A DNA stretch of 24,808 bases, from the IMG/VR virus record IMGVR_UViG_3300027704_003277, positions 1-24,808 of that record, one strand, 5' to 3'. Within the stretch, counting starts at the first letter, position 1. Each line of letters opens with the position of its first letter. The notes under the pieces are model-generated. The model had not been told where the DNA came from, made no database searches, and saw only the letters and a list, made by a program, of their open reading frames with translations. Of the stretch, positions 13,197 to 21,790 are shown piece by piece. The translations under genes were made by a program, and so were the position numbers. Source of the stretch: a virus.

Positions 13197-14592
13197 TCGC
13201 ATTGCCCTTATCAAAAATAAACTAGAACAACAAATTAGCCCGACTTTTTGTTTGGCTAAATTTCATCACGTTACAATTTATTTGCAGACTGGTGAAACCC
13301 ATAGTTGCTATCACCCTCCTCCTCATAAGATCCCTCTAATAGAGTTGGAGCGTGATGCTTCTGCACTACACAATACTAAACAAAAGAAACTAGAACGAAA
13401 ACAAATGCTCGAAGGTAAGAAACCTAAGGGCTGTCAGTATTGTTGGAATGTAGAATCATTAGGGGAAGAATATATTAGTGATAGACACGAAAGAAACGCA
13501 TCTATCTATAGAGAAGATAGAGTTAAAGAAATTGTCGAGCAAGGATTTGATCATCATATCAATCCTGAATATATTGAAATAAGTTTTGGTAATGAATGTC
13601 AATTTAAGTGTGGCTATTGTCATCCAAAAGCTAGTAGTAGTTATTGGAATGAGATAGAAAAATTTGGTCCATATGATATGGTTCAAAACCATAGATTAGA
13701 TATTGACTGGATTGATTTATTTAAAAGAGAAGAAGAGAATCCGTATGTTGATGCTTGGTGGGAATGGTGGCCTGAGGTTAGACAAACTCTTAGCATCCTA
13801 AGAATAACTGGTGGTGAACCATTACTACAACAAAGTACTTGGAAGCTATTCGATAATATTTCTAAATATCCTCTACCAGAGCTTGAAATCAATACCAATA
13901 GTAATCTTGGTATGTCAAATAGGATAGTTAAAAAACTTGCAAGATATGTTAAAGAGTTCGAAGATGAGAAAAAGATTAAACGATTCAAACTATTCACTTC
14001 GTTAGATACATGGGGCCCAAAAGCGGAGTATATTAGAACTGGACTTGACCTTGACTTGTGGGAAGAGAATTTTCATACGTACCTCAAAGAAACAAATGCC
14101 AACATAACATTCATGATGACTTTTAATATTTTGACTGTGTCGAGTTTTAAGGAGTTGTTGAAGAAGATCTTAGAATGGAGAGAACAGTATCCAGAAGTGA
14201 TTAATGGTGCAGGTCAACTGCATCGTGTGCGTTTTGATACTCCTTATCTAAAGGAGCCACTACAATATGATATGAATTTATTACCGAAGAACGAGTTCAT
14301 GCCTTATATGAACGACACTCTATCATTCATTAGGGATAATGTTGATGAAGGGAACCCTATCAAATTTAGTGATCTAGAATATTGGAAATTTAAGCGCGTA
14401 GTAGATTATATGAACCAAACAAATTATTCTCCAGAAAGATTAGAGGAGGGCCGCGCCGACTTTTATGAGTGGTTTAAGGAATTAGATCGTCGACGTAACA
14501 CTAACTTTGAGCAAACTTTTCCGGAATACAAGGATTTTAGAGAACAATGTCAGTCGATTTCAAAAGTAAAGAAGGCAAAAAATATCTCTTAA
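13189..14592 (+). CDS. Radical SAM protein with N-terminal twitch-like cysteines (1 of 7)
   Basis: 467 residues. Radical SAM core: C137, C141 and C144 (CQFKCGYC) and the SAM-binding ITGGEP (206-211). In front of it are C21, C40, C82 and C85, spaced like the auxiliary [4Fe-4S] ligands of a SPASM/twitch domain. Characterised SPASM and twitch enzymes carry this domain after the core; here it precedes it. This protein is the most divergent of the six N-twitch members: the first block reads FCLAKFHH...TGETHSC instead of FCxLPW...PNGDxxPCC, and a long charged linker separates the pairs. The substrate is unknown. It starts 8 bases inside the carbamoyltransferase gene and overlaps the next gene by 46 bases. 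Confidence 0.88.
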   Translation: MDDRIALIKNKLEQQISPTFCLAKFHHVTIYLQTGETHSCYHPPPHKIPLIELERDASALHNTKQKKLERKQMLEGKKPKGCQYCWNVESLGEEYISDRHERNASIYREDRVKEIVEQGFDHHINPEYIEISFGNECQFKCGYCHPKASSSYWNEIEKFGPYDMVQNHRLDIDWIDLFKREEENPYVDAWWEWWPEVRQTLSILRITGGEPLLQQSTWKLFDNISKYPLPELEINTNSNLGMSNRIVKKLARYVKEFEDEKKIKRFKLFTSLDTWGPKAEYIRTGLDLDLWEENFHTYLKETNANITFMMTFNILTVSSFKELLKKILEWREQYPEVINGAGQLHRVRFDTPYLKEPLQYDMNLLPKNEFMPYMNDTLSFIRDNVDEGNPIKFSDLEYWKFKRVVDYMNQTNYSPERLEEGRADFYEWFKELDRRRNTNFEQTFPEYKDFREQCQSISKVKKAKNIS

Positions 14593-15830
14593 CAGAGAGT
14601 AAATCGTTTTGCCCATTGCCTTGGATGCATTTATATGCTGAACCAAATGGTGATGTGTTTCCTTGTTGTTGTGCAACTCCATTACAAGATCAAGAAGATG
14701 ATCCTACATTTGCTAGAGGTAGTTTAGTAAATAATACAATAGAAGAGGCTTTGAATACACCCACGTTTAATAAATTAAGACTAGATATGTTACATGGAAC
14801 TAAATTACCAAGTACATGTCAAAGGTGTGCAAGATTTGAAGAAGCTGGTCAATCCACTTATAGAAAATTTGCATTAGATCATTTTGGGAAACACATAGAC
14901 TATATTGATAATACAAACGAAGATGGTTCACTTTCAAAATTAGAATTAAAGTTTTTAAATGTTAGATTTAGTAACCACTGTAATCTTGCTTGTTTGACTT
15001 GTGGGCCTTCTTGGAGTACAGCATGGTATAAACATGCTTGGTGGTTACAGAGAGAGAATAAACCAAACCTAGTTCAACTTGCAGATAATACAAAAGGTAA
15101 TCTTTGGGAACAAATTAAACCACATTTACATAATATAGAGAGGATATATTTTACCGGTGGTGAGCCAGTTGTGATGCCAGACCATTGGAAAATTCTTGAC
15201 TATCTAATTAAGAATAATTTGCAAGATCAAGTTGAGCTCCATTATAATACTAATCTTACTAAATTAAAGTTTGGTAAGTATGATTTAATTGATATGTGGC
15301 GTAAGTTTAAATATGTTGATGTTGGCATTAGCTTAGATGGTGTAGAAAAAGATGTTGAAGTAATTAGACATGGTACAAAGTGGGAAGAAGTAAAACAAAA
15401 TATGTATTTGATAAAAGATCTTCCTAATGTTCGATATCAAATTGATTGTGTTGTTAGTGTTTTTAACATTTATCATTTACCCAAATTTGAAAGACATTTA
15501 TTGAACGAGAATTTAATAAATGACCGTACTTCTATTTCTTATAATATAGCTCATGAACCCTTGCCTTTGTCTATTACGTCTATACCACAAAGTCAAAAGA
15601 AAGGAATAGCAGACTATCTTATGCAAGAGTATGAATCCCTACCGACTATGATGAAAGTCAGACACCGCAACCATGGTTGGTACCAAATAATTAGTTTTAT
15701 GAATAATGCGCACACATATAGGAAAGGCGGCATATCTGAATACTTGGACATTTCTTTGAAGTTTGCTAAAGAGGATGTACTAAAAACTATTCCATTAGTG
15801 AAATTAATATATGATTCTGATTCTCAATGA
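14547..15830 (+). CDS. N-terminal-twitch radical SAM protein (2 of 7)
   Basis: 427 residues. N-terminal twitch block FCPLPW...PNGDVFPCCC (C22, C40-C42) followed by CQRC (C91, C94), then the radical SAM motif CNLACLTC (C145, C149, C152), TGGEP (203-207) and SLDG. It should bind the SAM-cleaving cluster plus one auxiliary cluster. It is clearly paralogous to the next gene: 18 of 21 residues match over the first Cys block (residues 21-41 against 5-25), and IYFTGGEPxxMPDHxKIxDYLI is shared. The reaction is unknown; twitch enzymes include carbohydrate and cofactor dehydrogenases and peptide-modifying maturases. The start at 14547 lies 46 bases inside the upstream gene. The gene ends in ATGA with the next. 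Confidence 0.92.
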   Translation: MSVDFKSKEGKKYLLTESKSFCPLPWMHLYAEPNGDVFPCCCATPLQDQEDDPTFARGSLVNNTIEEALNTPTFNKLRLDMLHGTKLPSTCQRCARFEEAGQSTYRKFALDHFGKHIDYIDNTNEDGSLSKLELKFLNVRFSNHCNLACLTCGPSWSTAWYKHAWWLQRENKPNLVQLADNTKGNLWEQIKPHLHNIERIYFTGGEPVVMPDHWKILDYLIKNNLQDQVELHYNTNLTKLKFGKYDLIDMWRKFKYVDVGISLDGVEKDVEVIRHGTKWEEVKQNMYLIKDLPNVRYQIDCVVSVFNIYHLPKFERHLLNENLINDRTSISYNIAHEPLPLSITSIPQSQKKGIADYLMQEYESLPTMMKVRHRNHGWYQIISFMNNAHTYRKGGISEYLDISLKFAKEDVLKTIPLVKLIYDSDSQ

Positions 15831-17017
15831 ATAAAAACTTTTGTATACTACCGTGGATACATTTGTATGCCGAACCCAATGGGGACGTATATCCTTGTTG
15901 TACTGCTTCACCTTTGCCAAATATAAAGCCTTGTGTTGAAAGTCTTAAAGAACATACATTTGAAGAGATATACCATTCTGACTCCTGGAATAAATTAAGA
16001 AAAGATATGTTAGAGGGTAATAGACCTTCTGTGTGTACTAGGTGTTGGAAGTTTGATGATGCTGGTGGTTCCAGTTATAGACAATACAATAATAGAGAGT
16101 TTGAAAGGTATTATCCTCTTGTAGAAGAAACAAAAGAAGATGGTAGCTTAGACAAATTTCATTTTAAGTTTCTTAATATTAGACATAGTATAGAATGCAA
16201 CTTTGCTTGTCTTACCTGTGGTCCAGAATGGAGTACTGGTTGGAACAAGTACACTAAAGGACCTGGTAAACATACAAAGCTAGATGATAACTCTAAAGTA
16301 CCAATATGGGACCAAATCAAACCTCATTTAGAAACAGCTGATGTTATATACTTCACCGGTGGTGAACCATTAATGATGCCTGACCATTATAAGATAGTTG
16401 ATTATCTTATACAACATGGACTAACTCATTTAGAGTTAAGATATAATACGAACATGAGTAACCTAAATCTACAAAAGTATAATATTGTAGATAAGTGGAA
16501 GATGTTTAGTAAAGTTGTCCTAGGAGCTAGCATCGATGCTGTAGGTGAAAGAGCAGAGCTAATTAGATATGGTACTAAGTGGGATCAATTAGAAGCTAAT
16601 CTTTTATCAGTTAGGGGATATGATAATATCCATTTAGGTATTGATAGTGTTATTAGTATATTGAATATAGATCACATACCCGAGATGCAAATGTATTTGG
16701 AGGACAAAGGAATCGTTGACATACGTACTATTATGTCGTATAATATAGCATTCGGTCCTAGTGAGTTTAGTATAACTTCTCTACCTGATTTTATTAAACA
16801 GAGATTGGCTGATCAGTTACATGATCATTTGGAGAAATATAAGGGTAGACTTACACATCCTCATTGGGGATATAAACAAATAATTAACTTTATGTTTCAA
16901 GAAAATACATGGCAACATGGATTATTCAAGAACCAAATTGATCACAGATTCAAGTTCGTTAAAGATAGACTGCTTGAGGAAGTACCTATTATAAAAGAAT
17001 TGTACTACTATGAATAA
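15827..17017 (+). CDS. N-terminal-twitch radical SAM protein (3 of 7)
   Basis: 396 residues. Twitch ligands C6, C24 (C25) and C70, C73; radical SAM motif C124, C128, C131 (CNFACLTC); TGGEP at 177-181. Closest relative in the window is the preceding gene, so the pair arose by tandem duplication. Compared with it, the N-terminal leader is shorter by 16 residues and part of the core differs (SIDAVGER against SLDGVEKD). Arg codon use is extreme: 12 AGA, 3 AGG and 1 CGT of 16, the reverse of sufB. It overlaps both neighbours (4 and 8 bases). Probably works on the same or a related substrate as its twin; the substrate itself is unknown. Confidence 0.92.
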   Translation: MNKNFCILPWIHLYAEPNGDVYPCCTASPLPNIKPCVESLKEHTFEEIYHSDSWNKLRKDMLEGNRPSVCTRCWKFDDAGGSSYRQYNNREFERYYPLVEETKEDGSLDKFHFKFLNIRHSIECNFACLTCGPEWSTGWNKYTKGPGKHTKLDDNSKVPIWDQIKPHLETADVIYFTGGEPLMMPDHYKIVDYLIQHGLTHLELRYNTNMSNLNLQKYNIVDKWKMFSKVVLGASIDAVGERAELIRYGTKWDQLEANLLSVRGYDNIHLGIDSVISILNIDHIPEMQMYLEDKGIVDIRTIMSYNIAFGPSEFSITSLPDFIKQRLADQLHDHLEKYKGRLTHPHWGYKQIINFMFQENTWQHGLFKNQIDHRFKFVKDRLLEEVPIIKELYYYE

Positions 17018-18263
17018 AAAGCAATACTTAAACAGCAAAACCTTCTGTATGTTACCTTGGACACACATGCATATGTGGCCGAATGGTGATACGTACCCTT
17101 GTTGTCTAGGTGATTCAAGAATGCCTGTTGGATCAGCTCATTTGCAAACGATGCAGGAGCTCTGGAATAGTCGGCCAATGCGCACACTAAGAAAAAACAT
17201 GCTTGAAGATAAGGAGAGTCCGGAATGTAGAAGATGTTATGAACAAGAAGAACATGGTATTAACACTTTAAGGATTTCAAGTAATAAAGAGTTTGCAGAT
17301 CATTGGAATAAAGTAGAAGAGACAGAAGAAGATGGTAGTGCTGGTCTTGTTAATATGGCTTATTTGGATATTAGGTTCTCAAACTTTTGCAACCTTAGAT
17401 GTAGAACCTGTGGTCCCAACTTTAGTACAAGTTGGTATAATGATCATGTTAAGTTATATGGTGACCCAGGTATACCACAACTACTGAAAGTCAATGATGA
17501 TAATGATAAGTTCTTTAAAGAATTAGAACCAATGCTTCTTGATGTTGAGAAGGTTTATTTTGCTGGTGGTGAAGCTATTATCACAGAAGAACATTATAGA
17601 GTCCTAGATTACTGGCTCCATCATAATATGAAAAATGTGAAGTTGGAGTATACTACTAACTTTACAAAAATGAAATTTAAGAAGAAAACAATATTTGAAT
17701 ATTGGAATGAGTTTGAACGTGTTAACGTAGCAGCTAGTTTAGATGCTAATTGGGCTCGCGGAGAATATCTAAGAAAGAATCTTAGTTGGGAAGAGATAGT
17801 ACAGAATAGAAAAGACTTGATGGTAGAATGTCCTCATGTTGAATTTTGGATTACACCAACAGTAAGTGCATACAATGCATTCAATCTACCAGATTTCCAC
17901 AAGGAATGGATAGAAGAAGAATTAGTAAAGCCTGAGAACTTCCGAGTTAATCCTCTGCTTGATCCAGAGTATATGAGAATGCAAATACTACCCCGCAGTT
18001 ATAAAAAGAGCGTGGCTACAAAATATGAAAAACACATTGAGTATCTTAAACAGTTTGATAATACTCAACAAGTACAAAGCGACTATGAAAGTCTTATTGA
18101 CTTTTTGATGTCAGACGATAAAGCAAGACTAATTGATCAATTCATGAAGCAAACAAAACTATTGGATGACCTAAGAGAAGAAAATTTTAGTGATGTGTTT
18201 CCTGAGCTTAGTGATATGAAAATAAAATACAACCAACTTGACTTCTGGGCTAACCGCGAATGA
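17010..18263 (+). CDS. N-terminal-twitch radical SAM protein (4 of 7), GGEA variant
   Basis: 417 residues. Twitch ligands C13, C31 (C32) and C73, C76 in FCMLPW...PNGDTYPCC and CRRC; radical SAM motif C127, C131, C134 (CNLRCRTC). The SAM-amino-group motif reads AGGEA (185-189) instead of GGEP; the GGE core is kept, so activity is plausible. The C-terminal 70 residues are an extra helical, charged part ending in FPELSDMKIKYNQLDFW. Weaker likeness to members 2 and 3 than they have to each other. ATGA overlap with the next gene, 8 bases with the previous. Function unknown beyond the enzyme class. Confidence 0.9.
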   Translation: MNKKQYLNSKTFCMLPWTHMHMWPNGDTYPCCLGDSRMPVGSAHLQTMQELWNSRPMRTLRKNMLEDKESPECRRCYEQEEHGINTLRISSNKEFADHWNKVEETEEDGSAGLVNMAYLDIRFSNFCNLRCRTCGPNFSTSWYNDHVKLYGDPGIPQLLKVNDDNDKFFKELEPMLLDVEKVYFAGGEAIITEEHYRVLDYWLHHNMKNVKLEYTTNFTKMKFKKKTIFEYWNEFERVNVAASLDANWARGEYLRKNLSWEEIVQNRKDLMVECPHVEFWITPTVSAYNAFNLPDFHKEWIEEELVKPENFRVNPLLDPEYMRMQILPRSYKKSVATKYEKHIEYLKQFDNTQQVQSDYESLIDFLMSDDKARLIDQFMKQTKLLDDLREENFSDVFPELSDMKIKYNQLDFWANRE

Positions 18264-19486
18264 ATACGTGGTGCGTATATCCTTGGATTAATTTACATAC
18301 AAATACCGATGGTAGATGTAAGTTGTGTTGCCATATCTATACTGAAGACTATATTCAACACGAAGGCCGTGATGCTATTCTAGGAAAAGATCCTTGGGAA
18401 GCAATATGGTATGGTGACCATATGAATAACGTCAGAAATAAAATGACTGCTGGTGAGAAGTTAAAAGAATGTAATCGTTGTTATGAACATGAAGAGAAGG
18501 GGTTAGAAAGTAGTAGACAATGGGCAAATAAAGAATTCGCAAATCGATGGGCGCCAACATCTGGTGGCAAAGAAATGGAGGTATATGACCCAGTTAATTT
18601 AGAACTAAGACTGGGTAATGTATGCAATCTAAAGTGTGTTGGATGTTGGAGTGTTAGTTCAGATCAACTATACAATGAAAGGAAACTAATTACTAGTCGA
18701 GAACAGCTACCCGAGTGGTTATCAACACAATGGAATCACGAGTTAGAAAGTGTAGAAAGGTTTGACTGGAATTGGTTTGAAACAGAAGAGTTTGAATATT
18801 TTATTGATTCGGTTGTTCCTGGTCTAAAGAGATTATATCTTACTGGAGGCGAACCAACTCTTATCAATATGAATAGAGTGATTCTTGATAAATTAATTGA
18901 AGCTGGTAACAACGAGTGTTATGTATGTTGGACAACTAATCTAACTAACTGGCCTCCGGAGTTTTATGATAAACTAGACTTCTTTGATGCATCAGAAGTA
19001 CAGATGAGTATTGATGGTTTTGAAATGTCTAATACTTATATGAGGTACCCTACTAATTGGAAAGCGGTAGAAAAGAACTTCGAGAAAGCACAACAACTAC
19101 CTGAGAAATGTATTCTAAAAGTATACTTTGTTTATCAGGCTTGGAACATATTTGATGTAAAGAAGGTTATAAAGTGGATTGAACAAAACCAAAGGCGGCG
19201 GGTTGATTTCGCTCCAATATACCTAGAGAGTCCTGATTGGATCCACAGTTGTATTTGGCCACTCCATGTTAAAGAAGAGGTGTGTGAAGAATTACAATTC
19301 GAGACTAATTACAAGAATGCTACACAGAGTATAATTAACTATACTATGAATACAGATAAATATTCTAAGGAAAGAATGAATAAAATGGCTTTCTATATTT
19401 CTATCCTAGACAAATATAGAAAGCATAAGTTCAAAGACATATTTCCCGAATTGGATTTTATTATACAGCATGAAACAACTCACTAA
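18260..19486 (+). CDS. N-terminal-twitch radical SAM protein (5 of 7)
   Basis: 408 residues. The twitch block starts almost at the N-terminus (WCVYPW...TDGRCKLCC: C5, C20, C23, C24), then CNRC (C71, C74). Radical SAM motif C122, C126, C129 (CNLKCVGC) and TGGEP (195-199); MSIDG later in the core. C20 is an extra cysteine in the first block relative to members 2-4. The C-terminus has the KFKDIFPEL-type helix also seen at the end of members 1 and 4, which suggests common descent of the whole set. ATGA start overlap with the preceding gene; 17-base overlap with the next. Confidence 0.9.
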   Translation: MNTWCVYPWINLHTNTDGRCKLCCHIYTEDYIQHEGRDAILGKDPWEAIWYGDHMNNVRNKMTAGEKLKECNRCYEHEEKGLESSRQWANKEFANRWAPTSGGKEMEVYDPVNLELRLGNVCNLKCVGCWSVSSDQLYNERKLITSREQLPEWLSTQWNHELESVERFDWNWFETEEFEYFIDSVVPGLKRLYLTGGEPTLINMNRVILDKLIEAGNNECYVCWTTNLTNWPPEFYDKLDFFDASEVQMSIDGFEMSNTYMRYPTNWKAVEKNFEKAQQLPEKCILKVYFVYQAWNIFDVKKVIKWIEQNQRRRVDFAPIYLESPDWIHSCIWPLHVKEEVCEELQFETNYKNATQSIINYTMNTDKYSKERMNKMAFYISILDKYRKHKFKDIFPELDFIIQHETTH

Positions 19487-20432
19487 AATAATTCCAGCAA
19501 AAGAGAAATGGTTAAGTATCGTTTGGCAAGTAAACGACTTCTGTAATTTCCGTTGTTCGTATTGCAATGAAGGAAATTGGGGTGGTCGACATAGACACGA
19601 AACCGATATCGATACTATTCTAACCACACTAGATTATATCATTGATTTGTACCAAAAGCGTGGTTACCGCTATTTTAAACTGTTTTTAAGCGGGGGAGAG
19701 CCGACTCTTTGGCCTGGTCTGGTACCAACTATAGAGTTATTTCGACAGAAAGTTGAGTACCCAGGAAGCTGTGTTGGTATTAATACTAATCTATCAAGAG
19801 GGCTAACTTGGTGGCAAGAGCATGTACATTTGTTCGATGATATTGTTGCAAGTTACCATGCAGAGTTCACAAGAGACGATCGATACTTTGAGAACTATAA
19901 TTGGTTATGTACTGAGATAGCATATTGTTGTGCAAGAGTAATGATGCATAAAGAGAAGTGGGATCAATGCATCGCGATGACAGAGAGACTTAAACAATGT
20001 ACAAATTATATTATTGACTATGTACCTGTGTTAGATGAACTAAGGCCCACTACTGAAGAGTATCATTATGATGAACAATGGCAGATTGATTTCTTTAAAT
20101 CTAATCCTGATATAAAGGTAGTTAATAAACCAGTAAAAAAAGATCCTAATTATGCATATGCTAGAATGATTGTAGATGGAGAGAATAAACCTATTGATAC
20201 AAACTGGATAATGCAATCAGGTGAGAATTTTTGGGAAGGCTGGGAATGTAATATTCAAGACAGCCTTCACATTTATCCTGATGGTAGAATTAGGCAAGCT
20301 AGTTGTGGCGTCGGTCCTATTGTTGGAAACATAAGTGGTGATTTCGATCCCACACACATCAAATCAGTAATATGTCCCAAACATCATTGTCATTGTGCAG
20401 CTGATTTTAATATTGCGAAGGGGCCAGTATAA
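19470..20432 (+). CDS. Radical SAM protein with C-terminal twitch-like cysteines (6 of 7)
   Basis: 320 residues and the odd one out. The radical SAM core comes first (C25, C29, C32 in CNFRCSYC; SGGEP at 74-78). A C-terminal cysteine set follows: C260, C279 (CNIQDSLHIYPDGRIRQASC), then C302, C307 and C309 (CPKHHCHC). The IYPDGRIRQASC pattern is that of a normal C-terminal SPASM/twitch domain. So it has the standard order, while its neighbours have the permuted one. It may catalyse a different step or act as a partner. The intervening region is rich in Trp and Cys. It overlaps the previous gene by 17 bases and shares one base with the next (TAATG). Confidence 0.9.
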   Translation: MKQLTKIIPAKEKWLSIVWQVNDFCNFRCSYCNEGNWGGRHRHETDIDTILTTLDYIIDLYQKRGYRYFKLFLSGGEPTLWPGLVPTIELFRQKVEYPGSCVGINTNLSRGLTWWQEHVHLFDDIVASYHAEFTRDDRYFENYNWLCTEIAYCCARVMMHKEKWDQCIAMTERLKQCTNYIIDYVPVLDELRPTTEEYHYDEQWQIDFFKSNPDIKVVNKPVKKDPNYAYARMIVDGENKPIDTNWIMQSGENFWEGWECNIQDSLHIYPDGRIRQASCGVGPIVGNISGDFDPTHIKSVICPKHHCHCAADFNIAKGPV

Positions 20433-21790
20433 TGTTTTGTTATTCCGCTATGAATGGATTGAGTATTAATAGTTTTGGTAGAGTAAGAGCTTGTTGTGTG
20501 ATGAAACATATGAGGACGATCACAGGTGTTCCAGGCGTTACAGAAACCTATGATCTTTCTGATGATTGGAATGTGGATGGGTATCCAGGAGCAGATTACC
20601 AACCAAGAATGCGAGAAGCTGAGCATATTCATGAGTTAATTAATGATGTTGTATTATGTGAATTGAGAAAACAACTCAAGAATAATGAGAAGCCTGATGT
20701 GTGTGATAGATGTTTTCTTGTTGAAGATCAAGGAGGGATTTCATTTAGAATGAACTATGCTATAGACCACGCTGATCTCATACAAGAAGATGCAATAGAT
20801 GATGATGGAGCTATTCAAGACCTTTCAAAAATAACATACTTGGATCTAACACTTGGAAATATTTGCAATCTGCAATGTAAGACTTGTAATCCTTGGAGTA
20901 GTCATAACTGGCTAAAAGAAGTTAAAGAATTGCCCCATCAAGATTTTGAAGATAATGGTGTTGTTGAGAGAGGAACAAAACACCCTTGGTTTGTAAAAGC
21001 ATTTACAGAACGTATGAAAGATGGTGATTATTTTTTTGATCCTATATTACCAACTGTTCGAACAATTAACTTCTTGGGTGGTGAACCTTTGGTTGTTAAA
21101 GAACATGATGCGTGGTTAAAGTATATTGTTGAGAGAGGGTGGGCCAGTAACAAGAAGTTACAATATACAACAAATGGTACAACTATACCAAATAGACTAA
21201 TTGATTTGTGGTCTAATTTTGAAAGAGTTAACTTAGGTATTAGTGTAGATGCTATTGGTGACTTAGCTTCTTATGTTAGATATCCAACTAAATGGTGGCT
21301 AATAGAACAGAATTTTGATAAGCTAAGACACAGATGTAAAGAAGTAAAACAGATATATGTTCAAATGCATACTACTATAAGTAGTTTAAATATACTAAGT
21401 ATCGGAGATGTTTATGACTTTGCGTACAAACAATTCAAGGCGTTCCACTATTGGGATGATGAAAAGAAACGGCAGCATGGATATATTAATATTCTGCCTC
21501 ATATTAACATCGTTGATTATCCTCGGTTTTATCACGTAAGGAACATGCCAGATGAATTAAAAGAACAGGCATGTGAACACATTGAAATAACTTATAATAA
21601 GTACAAAGGTATGATAGAGAATGATTGGGAACTAAGTAATTTAGAAAATCTAAATAACTTAAAGCACAGTGTAATGCAAGAACGTGATCCTGGTGAGTGG
21701 CAAAAATTTATAGATGTACAAAGAGCTTCAGACAAATTTAGAAATATAGATGGAAAGAAATTTATACCATGGATGAAAAACTATGTCTGA
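20432..21790 (+). CDS. N-terminal-twitch radical SAM protein (7 of 7)
   Basis: 452 residues. The first cysteine is residue 3 (FCYSAMNGLSINSFGRVRACC: C3, C21, C22), with CDRC (C91, C94) after a 68-residue insertion-like stretch; radical SAM motif C145, C149, C152 (CNLQCKTC); GGEP at 216-219. It lacks the LPW signature but keeps the G-x-V-x-x-CC pattern. A stretch at about 165-210 is longer than in members 2-4. It starts on the last base of the upstream stop and overlaps the SGNH-like gene by 8 bases, so it should be made only by reinitiation. Radical SAM class is certain; the substrate is unknown. Confidence 0.9.
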   Translation: MFCYSAMNGLSINSFGRVRACCVMKHMRTITGVPGVTETYDLSDDWNVDGYPGADYQPRMREAEHIHELINDVVLCELRKQLKNNEKPDVCDRCFLVEDQGGISFRMNYAIDHADLIQEDAIDDDGAIQDLSKITYLDLTLGNICNLQCKTCNPWSSHNWLKEVKELPHQDFEDNGVVERGTKHPWFVKAFTERMKDGDYFFDPILPTVRTINFLGGEPLVVKEHDAWLKYIVERGWASNKKLQYTTNGTTIPNRLIDLWSNFERVNLGISVDAIGDLASYVRYPTKWWLIEQNFDKLRHRCKEVKQIYVQMHTTISSLNILSIGDVYDFAYKQFKAFHYWDDEKKRQHGYINILPHINIVDYPRFYHVRNMPDELKEQACEHIEITYNKYKGMIENDWELSNLENLNNLKHSVMQERDPGEWQKFIDVQRASDKFRNIDGKKFIPWMKNYV

